The notes below the pieces were generated by a model. That model was not told where the DNA came from. It did no database searches and saw nothing but the letters and a program-made list of their open reading frames with translations. Position numbers and translations under genes: made by a program. Below, piece by piece: positions 32,241 to 42,974 of a stretch of DNA of 64,000 nucleotides. Source of the stretch: Sipunculus nudus (lineage: Eukaryota; Annelida; Sipuncula; Golfingiida; Sipunculidae); the NCBI GenBank assembly GCA_026874595.1, contig CM049320.1, positions 45,204,714-45,268,713 of the forward strand, written 5' to 3'. Each line of letters opens with the position of its first letter. The stretch's first letter is position 1.

Positions 32241-33540
32241 ATTATGTCTTCCCTCCCATAGGGGGGGAGACATAGTGTTTGGTCTGTCGGTGTCATGTGT
32301 CATTTCTTGTGAATATACAAGCAATAACTTTTGAACGACTCAACATGTTTCCATGTAGTTTTAAATTTTAATTGTTTCTGCCAATATCTCGGACAAGTTT
32401 GAAAAACAGTGACCTTGACTATTAACTTCAAGGTCAAATAAACCAAAATATTATTCTTTTTAACCCCATTACATTGAAGTATCACATTTTTAGCGAACCT
32501 GTGAGCTTATGCGATGGTGCGGCGGTGTCCGTCGTGCGTCGTGAGTCGTCTGTATGTTAACCATAGCTATCTCAAAAACGGCAGGAGCTAGCATCACCAA
32601 ATTTTTTTGCAGATAATCAGTCATCCAAAAAACTATATCGGATTTTGTTTATTTTTTATCTAACTGCATTTTCTTAGATTTTATAGGGAAAAAGCTAAAA
32701 AAGCTTTAAAAATCTTCTTCTCCTAAACTGTTCAGCCAAATTGTCCAATATTTTACAGAAATGATCCCTGGAACAATCTTTCTCAAGTTTGTTTGAATGG
32801 TTCCAGTTTGGAGATTTTTGGCTGAGTTACAGGAGGTTGTTAACTGTGCAAAAAAGCATATTAAAATTTAAATCTCAGAAACAGCTAGAGCTATCATCAC
32901 CAAAATTTATGCCAATGTTGGTCACATAGGTCATATTTGAAATTGAGGTATTGGTGGCGCCACCTGCATTGGCCTTTTTTGTACGCGGTCAACAGTGCCT
33001 GTATCACACTGAGGGCTACAAAAAACTTCTTCTCTGAAACCATATGGCCAAAATGTTTAATATCGCACAGAAATGATCCTAGGGTAGTGCTTTCTGAAGT
33101 TTGTTCAAATGGTCTCTTTTCAGTGACTTTTGGCTAAAATATGGGAAGCTGAATTAAATAATATGCCATAACAACCCATTTTAGCTCAGTGGCGACAAAG
33201 ATCTTCTTCTCAAAAACCACTGGGCCAAATTCTTAAATCTTGCACATTAATTATCCTCAGATGTTGATAATTCAAGTTTGTTCAAATGGTTTTGGTTCAC
33301 TGCTTTTTGGCTGAGTTACGGGAAGCTGAACTTAGCCAGTTTGCTGTATCTTCCTATATGAGTTATAAACCTGCGAAACTTTTTTGGACTGATGCCACTG
33401 AAGCCAGTTTGTTAAATATTTTACAAGAATAATCCCTTCCATAATTCTTATAATAATTGTCATTAATGGTTCCACATGAATGATTTTTGGCTGAATTATG
33501 GAGATTGAATTGAGTCATTTTACCATATATGTAAGCTGTG
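32241..33540 (+). mobile_element. Family C and D elements
   Basis: Family C starts near 32244 with a hairpin of ATGTCTTCCCTCCC facing GGGGGGGAGACAT, followed by GGTCTGTCGGTGTC. It carries the ACCTTGACT...TTCAAGGTCAAAT everted repeat (about 32410). It is cut near 32488 by family D, whose head is TTTTTAGCGAACCTGTGAGC followed by GTCCGTCGTGCGTCG. The D core has three or four approximately 150-200 bp units with CTTCTTCTC..AACCA and TTTGGCTGA..TTA blocks. One exact GGTGGCGCCACC lies at 32953-32964. Confidence 0.6.
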
Positions 33541-33995
33541 TTATACTGTTACATCTAGCCTGGCACCAGTTTATCAGCATCTATTACATCATGCCACTAG
33601 ACATTTAGATTTCAGGTTATCTTTAGTTAATATTGACAAGAAAGTTTTTTTAAAAGCTTTTAAAAATTTTAAATTTATGATTTAAGTTATTCATCATACC
33701 AGGCAATGTTACAATCAAGGATATTCAGCTCTCTGTGGCTATATAAAGACAACTTAACGTGGATTATAAATTATTGGTATCCCTACTCAACTTAATTCAA
33801 GAATTTGCCATCAGTGAGATATATCTGTATTTTAATTTTGCATTCAGTATGCATCCGTAATAATTTCACATATATTCCTGATTTCTTTTTTTATAAAAAG
33901 TCAGCTGAAAAGCATTTTGTATTGGAAAAATAAATTTCAAAGTTATTTCAAGTAGGGACTACTTTTGTGTACAGATGGCAGCACTTGGTTTACCA
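33541..33995. other. No gene recognised
   Basis: AT-rich single-copy-looking sequence. No ORF, RNA gene or repeat end is evident. Confidence 0.4.
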
Positions 33996-34216
33996 TTGGC
34001 AGATTGCCAGTGCCTTGATGTTGGCCATTAGCCAAGATGATGTCAGCTCTATAAATAATTTTGGCACAGTGCCAGGATTGGAAGAACTGCAGCCAGGTAT
34101 AGGTCAAGAGTTCACTCAGTGCAGTAGCTGCATTCTATTTATAGCTTTGGCTCACTGCCTCATATTTGGTACCAAAGTTCAGCCTGAATCTATTTATAGC
34201 TTTGGCAGACTGCCAA
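33996..34216. promoter_or_regulatory. Cluster of five NF-I-like palindromes
   Basis: TTGGC-N5-GCC occurs at 33996-34010, 34021-34035, 34061-34075, 34147-34161 and 34202-34216, always with a 5-bp spacer. Those at 34021 and 34202 match the full consensus TTGGCN5GCCAA; 33996 and 34061 end GCCAG and 34147 ends GCCTC. NF-I dimers bind this palindrome. Whether the cluster is a regulatory site or a degenerate minisatellite is not decided by sequence; the last two sites lie in an obvious local duplication (CTATTTATAGCTTTGGC). Confidence 0.45.
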
Positions 34217-34323
34217 CTTTGTCAGATTATGCAACAGGTCAAGAGTTCACTCAGTGCAGGCAGGTACAGGTCAAAAGTTCACTCAGTCTAGCCAGGTGCA
34301 GGTCAAGAGTTCACTCAGTGCAG
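34101..34323 (+). repeat. Four copies of a DR2-containing 24-mer
   Basis: AGGTCAAGAGTTCACTCAGT occurs at 34101, 34236 and 34300, with AGGTCAAAAGTTCACTCAGT at 34268. Each contains AGGTCA and AGTTCA half-sites in direct orientation separated by two bases, the DR2 pattern bound by RXR heterodimers. The copies interleave with the NF-I-like palindromes. Confidence 0.6.
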
Positions 34324-34599
34324 TAGCTTGAGGCAGCAATTTGTCACAGGTCACTTTGGGGCAACTGCCTTACTCACCTAAGCCTTGTCAGCCCAGTGCA
34401 TCAAACTCTTGGTAAGTTTGATGGATTGGACTGATATTTTGACCTGTCTATGTGTCTTTAATGGTATTCTCATAAGACAAGTTGGTATTTTTATAAGACA
34501 GGTGGTGCCACCTACATTGACTTTTGCAGTGTATGCGCCTGCTTATTTCTACAGAGGAATTTGATACATCAGCCTAAAATTTGGCATGTTTATACATAT

Positions 34600-36110
34600 C
34601 GGTTAGCTTTATAGTGTACAAGGCTGGTGGCGCCACCTACAATAATTTTTGCACAGTGTATGTCCCTGCTTATTTCACAGGAGGGGTTTGACATATCAGT
34701 CTGACATTGCCCATATTTAAATATCTCTTTGTTGTATATAAGGTGGTGCCAGCTACAATCATTGTATCCGCCAAAACAGAGTTTTGCGGATACTATGATT
34801 TCAGTCAGACGCCGACGCTGCCGCCATTGCTGCATAGGTTTCTGGAGAACTTCTTTATAACCACTGAGCAGAATTTTTTAAAATTCGGAATTATGATCAG
34901 TCACATGTGAACTGGTGCGCCCCCATTTTTCATTGACCTCTGACCTTTCCTCTGCCCAGCAGCCATTTGTGCGTCTGTTTCCACACATAAACCCACATAT
35001 CTCGGTAACTGTCTGACCAATAAGGCTAAAGATTTTGCACAAATGTAGCCCTTGGAAAGCTTTATAACATACACTAAAAATGGTGGCGCCACCTGCAACC
35101 ATTTTTGCACAGCGTTCATCTGTTCATCTGCCTTGGGATAAAAACACTCATATCTCTGCATTGGTTGGACTTATCCATCTGAAATTTTGCATGTGTTTAC
35201 ATCCTGGACAGCTTTCTAGATTTTATGACAGGTGGCGCCACCTACATTCACGTTGAAGCTGCAGACATCCAATCTCATATCTCAGGAACCGTTTGACCAG
35301 TTGGGCCAAAATTTTGAATGTGTTTAGATCTCTCATAGCTCTTTATCATACGCAAAACTGGTGGTGCCACATGCAACCATTTTTGCACAGCGTCTATCTG
35401 TTCATCTGCCTTGGGATAAAATCACTCATATCTTGGCAGTGGTTTGACTTATCCATCTGATATTTTGCAGGTTTATACATCCTTGACAGCTTTCTTGATT
35501 TTTTGACAGGTGGCGCCACCTACATTCAAATTTATGCTGCAGACATCCAAGCTCATATCTCAGGAATCATTTGACCGATTGGGCAAAAATTTTGCATGTT
35601 TATAGATCTCACATAGCCCTTTATCATACACAAAGGCGGTGGCGCCACCTGCAATAATTTTTGCACAGCGTCAGTCTGTTTTTTTGCCTTGGGATATAAT
35701 CACTCATAATAGGCAGTGGTTTGACATGTCTGCCTAAAATTTTGCAGGTTTATACATCTTGGATAGCTTTCTGGATTTTTTCGGCAGGTGGCGCCATCTA
35801 TATTCATGTATGCCTTGCACACATTCAGGCTTATATATCAGGACTGGTTTGACATATCCCCCTGAAATTTTGCATGTGTATAGATCTCACATATCTCTCA
35901 ATCATACACAAAATTGGTGGCGCCACCTGCCACCATTTTTGCACAGTGTCCATCTGTGTGTCTGCCGTGGGCTAAAATCACTCATATCTCAGTAGTGGTT
36001 TGACTTATCGGCCTTAAATTTTGCATATTTATACATCTTGGACAGCTTTCTGGATTTTGTGGTAGGTGGCGCAACCTACATACACATTTTGGCTGCAGAC
36101 ATCCAGGCTA
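34600..36110 (+). repeat. 278-bp tandem array with palindromic 12-mers
   Basis: Units begin at 35082, 35360, 35638 and 35916, a constant 278 bp, each with GGTGGCGCCACC (one decayed to GGTGGTGCCACA) followed by TTTTTGCACAGCG. Each unit has a second copy 129-149 bp in, so the unit is dimeric. An outlying partial unit lies at 34626. Between 34740 and 35080 different sequence intervenes, including the hairpin GTATCCGCCAAAAC-AGA-GTTTTGCGGATAC (one-base bulge). The ORFs here are shadows of the repeat. Confidence 0.85.
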
Positions 36111-36432
36111 TTATGCAACACACCTCACTCTTTTTCCCCTTGCCACTCAATCCATGCCTCACTTCACCTTTCCTACTCTGATTTTGGAGGATACACATAG
36201 TCACTTGTTGACTACCCATATTCTAGTTCCTGTTGTGTGCACCCATGCCAGAATTGCAGCAGTGATGTTTGTTTAATTGTTTCTTGTTCTAAGTGTTAAG
36301 TACTTGCATTGTTCATATACATGTTACACATGTTCTTGAAAAGTAATAGTCCAGCATTGAAGCATTATACCTGGTGTAATCTCATTGCACAGGTTCGCAT
36401 TAGGCCTGTAGGCCTTGTTTTCCTTAAATTTG
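36108..36432 (+). mobile_element. Dispersed element G, copy 3
   Basis: Starts TATGCAACACACCTCACTCT inside the last 278-bp unit and ends GCATTAGGCCTGTAGGCCTTGTTTT, with the palindrome decayed by one base. Compare 22606-22912. Confidence 0.7.
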
Positions 36433-36714
36433 AAACAATATTAGTTTAAATCATGTTTCTTGAGGTGCTTAAAAATTGGTGACCTTGACCTGGGTCTTCA
36501 AGGTCATATTAGCCAGAATGGAATATTATTTGTGAACATTTATCTGTGTCATATCTTGTTAACGTGATAACTTTTAAACTACTAGACATATTATCATGGA
36601 ATTTTAAATTTAAATTGTTTCTATGTATATCCTGGACGAGTTCGAAAACCATATCTTGTTAACGTGAAAAATTTTAAATATACTAGACATATTTTCTTGG
36701 AATTTTAAACTTAA
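36433..36714 (+). mobile_element. Family C element, left part, interrupted
   Basis: The family C core includes TGACCTTGACCTGGGTCTTC then AAGGTCA, and two tandem half-units of about 65 bp. The repeat is interrupted after GGAATTTTAAACTTAAAT by the family A element at 36715 and resumes at 41675 with GTTTCTACGTATATCCTGG. Confidence 0.75.
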
Positions 36715-38532
36715 ATTTTTAGCTCAGCTGACTATAAGTCATCTGAGCTATAGTCATGGTCCATTGTCCGTCGTCCGTCCGTCTGCCGTGCCGTCCGTCT
36801 GTCCGTCCGTCTGTCCGTCTGGATGTCCGTCCGTAAGACTGGCTTGTTACGACACCGTTGGACCTACGAATCTGAATTTCGGCATACAGTTAGATGTCCC
36901 CATAATCTCCTGCCATGCCAAAAATTGGGTCAATAGGACTTCGTTCCTTTGAGATATTAAGGAAAAACCTCAATTTTTTATTAGAAATCTATTTTCACTC
37001 TTCAGGACTGCCTAATATCAAAACCACTCATCCGGTTTTCTTCATATTTACCATAAATATTCCTCTATATAGTTCCTATGTACATGCCAGATATTAAGTC
37101 AGTATTATATAATTTAAAAAAGTTATGGGCCCAAACATAATGGACTTTGTAAAAAAATCAGGAAGATATTTGGTCACTTAAGACCAAAAGTGTTAAAGGT
37201 AGGGACTTTTTTCCAGTAATACAACTTTAATTAATCAAAATTTAATTGCATACCAAAAATTAGATCAAAATTTGTTAAATTTTTTTAAATATTGGCAAAA
37301 ATATAAAATTGGTACCTTAAATTTTGCCCAACTTTGGCCATGGCACGTTTTTTTCCTGTAAGTACTGTGGATTTAATTTTCACACCATGTATACATAAGG
37401 ATTTAATCTGTTAAAATCTGAAATTTGAAAATAAAAGCTGCAAAATTAGGCTAGTTATTGAATTTTTTTTGGAGGCTCTTGTTGTATTCCCTTACATTGT
37501 CAAGCAGTCCACTTTGATGACTGTAGGTCATTCAGTGCACATCTCTATGCTCCCCAGGCTGTTGACATTTTTTTAGATGTCCCAAAAAATCTCCTACCAT
37601 ACCGAAAATTGGGTCATTAGGACTTTGTTCCTTCGAGATATTGAGGAAAAAAAACTCCGTTTTCCATAAAAAAAAGCCATTGTTACACTTCAAGGCTGCC
37701 TAATATCAAAACCACTGATCTGTTTTTGATCGTATTTAGTATTCACATTCTTTTATACATTTTCTATTAACATACCAAAAATTAGGTCAGTATTGGGTAT
37801 TATTTTGAAGTTATGGGCCAAAACATAATGCAATTTTTAAAAAAATCAGGAAATATATTTACTCACCGAACATGAGAATAGCTGAACCTAGAGACTTTTT
37901 TTCAGGAATATAACTTTATTTAATCAAGATTCAGTTGTTTACCCAAAATTAGATCTGAATTTTGCAAATTTTTCAAGTTATTAGCATAAATAAAAAATCA
38001 ATACCTTAAATTTTGTCCAACTTTGGCACTGTTGATTTAATTTTCCCAGCATATATGCATAAGGATTTAATCTTTTAAAGTCTGAACTTTCAAAAGAAAT
38101 TGATAGGATTGAATAGCTTTTATTCATGTTTTCATACACCATGTCAAGTGTTGTTTACATCTAGCCCACCTAGTAGTACAGCCTTCACTTGCATTATGTA
38201 ACCCACCCCAGGCAGCTTACCTTGGCCCAGCTTGGCCACTACTAGCAGGCTTCCCCTCTGCCCTTCACTCATCCCCCCTCCAGCTGGTGCATAAACTAGA
38301 TGAATGTTATTATTTTATTTTATTCTTGGACATGCTACATTTTAGATTTTGTATTGAACCACCAGGGTTACAATGATTAAAGTGTACATTTAATTGTGTC
38401 CACAAAGTGGTGTATTGCTGTGAAAGTGTGGATGTTCATGAGATAAGTAATTCCTTACTTCAGAAGAGTAAAAACTTCACCAGGTGTGAAATTGACTATT
38501 AATTCCAGTAATTAATTAAAACTGGGATAGTA

Positions 38533-40352
38533 CCGTAAAATCTGTGAAATTTAGTACCTCGATGAATTTCGTACACGGTCTTTCTTCAGTAACCATAATT
38601 ATTAAAATGACATGTTAAATTTCGAACTGCCGATGGTCTGTTACGCAATATTTGAAGTTAGCAGGACTACCGTGAATGTAACACTGACTTAACCTCACCC
38701 TGTTATCTGGTTTTGAATAAGCCTACCGGTCCGATCGATGTGAATGCCATGCTATTGAATTATATCAACATCATATAGAATGTAATTTGACTGAAAAGTA
38801 AGATTTCTGTTTCAGCGACAATAAAAAAAACTTATAATATCTCGATTGTGAGTTGCTTAATTGTCCGGGATGCGAGCAACACGCCATGAATAACTGGCAG
38901 ACGTCCATGAAGTTTGACGGAGGTTGGAAATTGGATAATCAGGATTAACTCCGTAAGACCACTAGCTTTACGTGCACGGTAAAGGGGGATTTCCATGTGT
39001 AAGCCATGTTCAAATTGGTCTCTTTCAAGCAAGCTCAGCGCTCAGATGTATATGTAATGCCAATGTTAATCAGTTTGAAAATTAATGCTAATTTCTATTA
39101 AAACATTTACAGTAAATATATTGAATGTCTCACCAGAACGACTCAGTTTCGAGTACCCGGGCTCCGTATCACCCAACAAACGAGTCACACGAGATCAAAC
39201 GGTACATCAAAGCGCTGGCAGACGTTCATGAAGTTTAACGGAGGTTGGATATTTGATATTGGATAATCAGGATCGATTAACTCTTTAAGTGATCTAAAGA
39301 CCTCTAGCTTTTTGTGCACCATTAGTGGGGATTTCCATGCGTAAGCCACCTGAAAAACGATCTCTCTGGGCACATCCCCGAATGTCACGCAAGCATGTAC
39401 GGGTGTTGAGCTTCATGACAGGATTAAATCCTTCAGATATACTTTTCAGATTCCTTTTCCAAACTGATTTTAATATATAATGAACAACACAAGTATAGAA
39501 AATAATGTTTTTATTCATGAAACTTCATGGTTCACACGGATGAACGCAAACTCGGCGGGTGAATACTTGAGGTAACTGCATTAAATGCGGCGGTATCCAG
39601 GACCCTGGATACCGCCGCATAAAAAGGTTCAGAGTAAACTGGCGAACTTCAAACCCTTTGTCGGAAAAAAATCGTGTAAAATCAAATAGTGCGTTTATGA
39701 CAAGGAAACTTTAAGTAATCTAAGGGAGATATAGTACTTTAATTGAATGACCAAGAAATTCAGCTTAATATTGTTTTAGTATGTAAACAAGACTCACTTT
39801 TAAAACTTTGCAACCCTTGCGCTTGAACTGTCTCAGAATCTGAAACAATGAACTGCGTGACCTTTGCTCGCTGAGCCAACACGGCCCGTTACCACTGGTT
39901 ACACAGGCGGCTGCCGGCCAGCCGTGGCTGGGGAAAAACCCAGAGCAGACATCGTTCCCCGTGTATCACCGTTTATTAGGATAATATATATTCTTCTAAT
40001 CAACATTAAAGTGGACAAACACTGTCTAATTGGTATGTTATATGCGTATTTGATAAGAATATCTTAATTTCTTAACGAATACGACATTTTCAGACGACAT
40101 ATAAGGATTTAACTGTCATGTGGAATGTCTCCAGTTTCGTCAAATCATCTTCTAGGGCTCTCGCACAGCGTAGCGTAGTAAGAGAGGACGGGTGCTAGGG
40201 CTATACTTGAGGCTCCTATTATCGCCCACTGCCGACGAGGCATCTTAACTTGTCAAAACCATAATTTTAAAACTGCTGAAATCGACTGTTAAATTTCGGA
40301 CTCCCACAAATTTAATTATTTTTTTCTGTACGAAATTTCACAGATTTTACGG
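38533..40352. mobile_element. TA-target DNA transposon, non-autonomous
   Basis: Terminal inverted repeats CCGTAAAATCTGTGAAATTT then (A/C)GTAC at both ends, flanked by TA at 38531-38532 and 40353-40354. Inside: a direct duplication of about 150 bp (38896-39040 and 39219-39380; both with GACGT.CATGAAGTTT.ACGGAGG), a 36-bp perfect hairpin at 39585-39620, and a subterminal direct repeat (AACCATAATT...TGTTAAATTTCG) near each end. No transposase was recognised. The minus-strand frames at 38832-39032, 39185-39388 and 39294-39518 share an ME-IP-A-KA-GL pattern because of the internal duplication. Confidence 0.75.
39585..39620. repeat. GC-rich perfect hairpin in TA-target transposon
   Basis: 17-bp arms ATGCGGCGGTATCCAGG and CCTGGATACCGCCGCAT with a 2-base AC centre. 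No mismatches, and strikingly GC-rich for this region. It may be two abutting termini of another element or a structural site. Confidence 0.9.
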
Positions 40353-40434
40353 TAATTAGCACAATGATATTGTTTGTCCCTCATTCAACCAACAGTGTGT
40401 ATACTTTATTTGAAAAGATGTTTTATTTTATCAA

Positions 40435-41010
40435 ATTTACTTTTATTTTATTTTGGTGAATAAAATTAAGCATGTCCTGAAAACTCCAATGTGGAGAATA
40501 TTCTTGTAGATGCCATGTTGTGGCATTATTTTCTTTTAAAATGAGTTTAAACATTTATGATTTAAAAATAATAAAATATATGTGTATGCATAATATGACC
40601 CAATGTTTTTTACTCTGTATATATAATGATTGCAACTTTTGCAACAATTCTAATATTTTAACTTATATTTTCAGGTTTTTTAATTAAAAATTTATAAACC
40701 TGTAAATAAAAAAATGATTCAGATAAAAACTTCTTAGTGGAAAAAGTGGATCTGCTTAAAAAAATAGGATTATATATAAACTTAAATGCATTATTCTCTT
40801 GAAAGTGAAATAAAGGTATTAGTCCATTCTGTCCACTTGCCTGTCCATCTGTAAATTTTCGTATGCAACACAGTATCTCAAAACTTTTACTGTTTTTCTT
40901 CATGACAGTCTTGTCAGAGTATTAGTTTGCAATCATATATTTAGAACTTTACTATAACCAAGTAGGAGGGCCCATTTTCTCATAGCTTTTCATATTCTTA
41001 TATAAATGAA
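40435..41010 (+). repeat. Family B-like fragment
   Basis: Matches 8205-8550: TTGGTGAATAAAATTAAGCATGT, then AGTCCATTCTGTCCACTTGC and AACCAAGTAGGAGGGCCC. Neither family B head nor end is present. Confidence 0.65.
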
Positions 41011-41680
41011 AAACATTACAATAGAATATTTCTACATCCACCTTCGTGCTGCCCTTACTTTTCCCTTCTCCGAACCCCATCCCAAAGTCAGCCTCAGTAA
41101 GCAAGAACAAGACGAATCAGATATATTCATACTTTAATATTTTGTATAACTATTCGTCCATAGGTACCTATGTACATGCCAGAAATTATGTCAATATTGT
41201 GTAATATGTAGACATAGTGGGCATCACAATAATGTACCTTGTCAAGACTAAAGAGATATTGTGTCATACAGTCACATATTCATAAATCACTTCATCAGCA
41301 TAGTTAATCATAACATCATATCTGTCAAATTGAATGCTTGCAGACTACCATACACTTTAGATCCTTCAACAAATAACCTTATCATCATTCTACTACTGCT
41401 TATTACTGCTGTCATTGCATTCATATTTGCTCAAATATATCACAATTTTCAACCCCTCCTAAATAAATAAAAAATAAACCACTTTATTTGACTCTATTAA
41501 TCCATCAGTCAGGTAATTTCATTTATCATTTACTCACATATTACAAAACATTCCTTTATAATAGCCCAACATGTATATGATATTCATAAGCTTTATTGAC
41601 TCGATATAGTATCACAGTGGAGAAACATTTATAGTCCAATCACGATCAGCTGAGCGCCGTGACCCATGGGTCCCTTGTTT

Positions 41681-42031
41681 CTACGTATATCCTGGTTGAG
41701 TTCGAAAACCAGTGACCTTGACCTTCATCATCATGGTCAAATAGGCCAAAATAAAAAAAAAATTTGTGAACCCATCAATTTTAAAGTATCGCATATTTCT
41801 TCCTTAAATTTAAAATGTTTTAATCAAGTTCTTTGAGTAGCTTGAAAACTGGTGACCTTGACCTGGATATTCAAGGTCAAATCAGCCAGATTAGATATTA
41901 TTTGTGAATGCTATAGCTTTTAAACACCTTGACATATTTTCAGGAAATTCAACTTGTAAAATGTCTCTACCAATATCTCGGACAAGTTAAAAAACCAGTG
42001 ACTTTGACCTTCATCATCAAGGTCAAATTGG
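41681..42031 (+). mobile_element. Family C element, right part
   Basis: Resumes with CTACGTATATCCTGG..GAGTTCGAAAACCAGTGACC. It contains three TTGACCT...AAGGTCAA-type everted repeats (about 41713, 41860, 42003), the last with perfect 9-bp arms TTTGACCTT / AAGGTCAAA. Confidence 0.7.
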
Positions 42032-42448
42032 ATGAAATATGGCGGCCATATGGGCAGCCCTATTGAATATCATCAAAACCAAATATGGTATTGTCTTGGA
42101 AATGGTTTCAATAGATTCCTTGACCCTGAAAACATAGGCAAAGACACCAAAATCATTCCCCTACCTCAATTACTTTTTGAGTTATGTATGATTTCATGGT
42201 ACGGCGGCCATATTGGCAGCCACATTGAAGATCACCAAAACCAAATACGGTATTGTCTTGGAAATGGTTTCAAAAGATTCCTTGAGCCTGAAAACATAGG
42301 CAAAGACAACAAATCATTCCCTTACCTCAATTACTTTTCGAGTTATATAAGATTCAATAGTTCGCCGGCCATCTTGGACGCCATCTTGAATTTCACCCTT
42401 TCTCCCCACTATCCAGAATGTCTACCCAAGTTTTTTTTACTCCCATAA
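42032..42448 (+). repeat. About 160-bp tandem repeat, two and a third units
   Basis: Units start near 42040, 42203 and 42357 with GCGGCCATAT/GCGGCCATAT/GCCGGCCATCT-type blocks. The continuous 138-codon frame arises because the first spacing is close to a multiple of 3; the same block (GGCGGCCAT..GGCAGCC) occurs in non-coding repeats of many marine invertebrates. Not called a gene. Confidence 0.65.
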
Positions 42449-42833
42449 GGGTGTCCTACCTGTATCTGAAGTCTAAATTAGGGGACATATGATTGCACAC
42501 AGGACTCCCCTCAGCCCCAGGACTATTAACGGTAACGCACAATTTATTTTTCATAATATCAATATTGACTTACTATAGATGTCAGGGTCTCTTATTCATG
42601 GTTTACTTTCACTACAATATCCCTGTTGTGAATATCACAAATTTGAAACCCTAATGAATAAAAAGACATCAAGAGTATTTTGTATTTGATTATCATCAAA
42701 CAACAAATCCATTTTCTCTTAGCTTTTCAAAACTATAGAAATGAGTATATTTTGCATTTGCTAAAATTTACAAAATTCAGCTTTATGTCATGACCCAGGG
42801 GTCCCTTGCTTAAAACCTGTTTCATCTTTCCAG
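42449..42833. other. Intron end with decayed family 3' terminus
   Basis: A degraded element end (CAGCTTTATGTCATGACCCAGGGGTCCCTTGCTT) lies at about 42778-42812, immediately before the polypyrimidine tract and acceptor AG at 42832-42833. The splice acceptor therefore sits about 20 bp from a transposon end. Confidence 0.6.
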
Positions 42834-42974
42834 GTCCAAGATAACAATTCAAATACCAGACAACCAGAAACCTGCACAATTACTGTGGAACTGTCTGAAG
42901 AAACCTTGAATACAATGCTGGATGGACTGGGCAAAATCAGAGATCAGCTGTCGTCAGTTGCCAGAAAAGCCTGA
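42834..42974 (+). CDS. COMMD9: COMMD9-like protein, last coding exon
   Basis: Acceptor TTTCATCTTTCCAG ends at 42833. The exon opens in phase 0 and encodes 46 residues ending at TGA 42972-42974. It contains the conserved COMM C-terminus TITVELSEETLNTMLDGLG, then KIRDQLSSVA, followed by RKA and stop. The spacing and sequence continue directly from LQMK of the exon at 4973. The COMM domain holds COMMD9 in the COMMD ring of the Commander complex on endosomes. Length and stop position agree with COMMD9, which ends soon after this motif. Confidence 0.88.
   Translation, partial: VQDNNSNTRQPETCTITVELSEETLNTMLDGLGKIRDQLSSVARKA

Larger units (their letters stand above)
36715..41680 (+). mobile_element. 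Family A element, carrying other elements
   Basis: Full head at 36715-36755 with a long TCCG/TCTG run, two consecutive family A core copies (to about 38130), and a 3' end CAGCTGAGCGCC plus the exact palindrome GACCCATGGGTC (41661-41672) and CCTTGTTT. Nested within it are a 1.82-kb TA-target transposon (38533-40352) and a family B-like segment (40435-41010). Confidence 0.75.
5077..42833 (+). other. COMMD9: COMMD9 intron, about 37.8 kb
   Basis: GT donor at 5077 and AG acceptor at 42832-42833 after a pyrimidine-rich TTTCATCTTTCC tract. The two exons join in phase 0 between K and V of the LQMK/VQD junction. I saw no additional COMMD-like exon between them. The intron is packed with transposable elements, including an 8.7-kb LTR retrotransposon in the same orientation. 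Confidence 0.75.

Noticed and set aside
33967-34326. 119-codon ORF over the NF-I/DR2 cluster
   Set aside because: Its repeated QEFTQC blocks come from the DNA repeat; there is no domain and no codon signal beyond that.
8105-40903. Similar minus-strand ORFs at 8105-8437 and 40658-40903
   Set aside because: Both come from family B interior sequence; the frames are not kept outside the shared block.
42032-42448. 138-codon ORF with internal repeats
   Set aside because: It is explained by a roughly 160-bp tandem DNA repeat of a kind found in non-coding invertebrate DNA.
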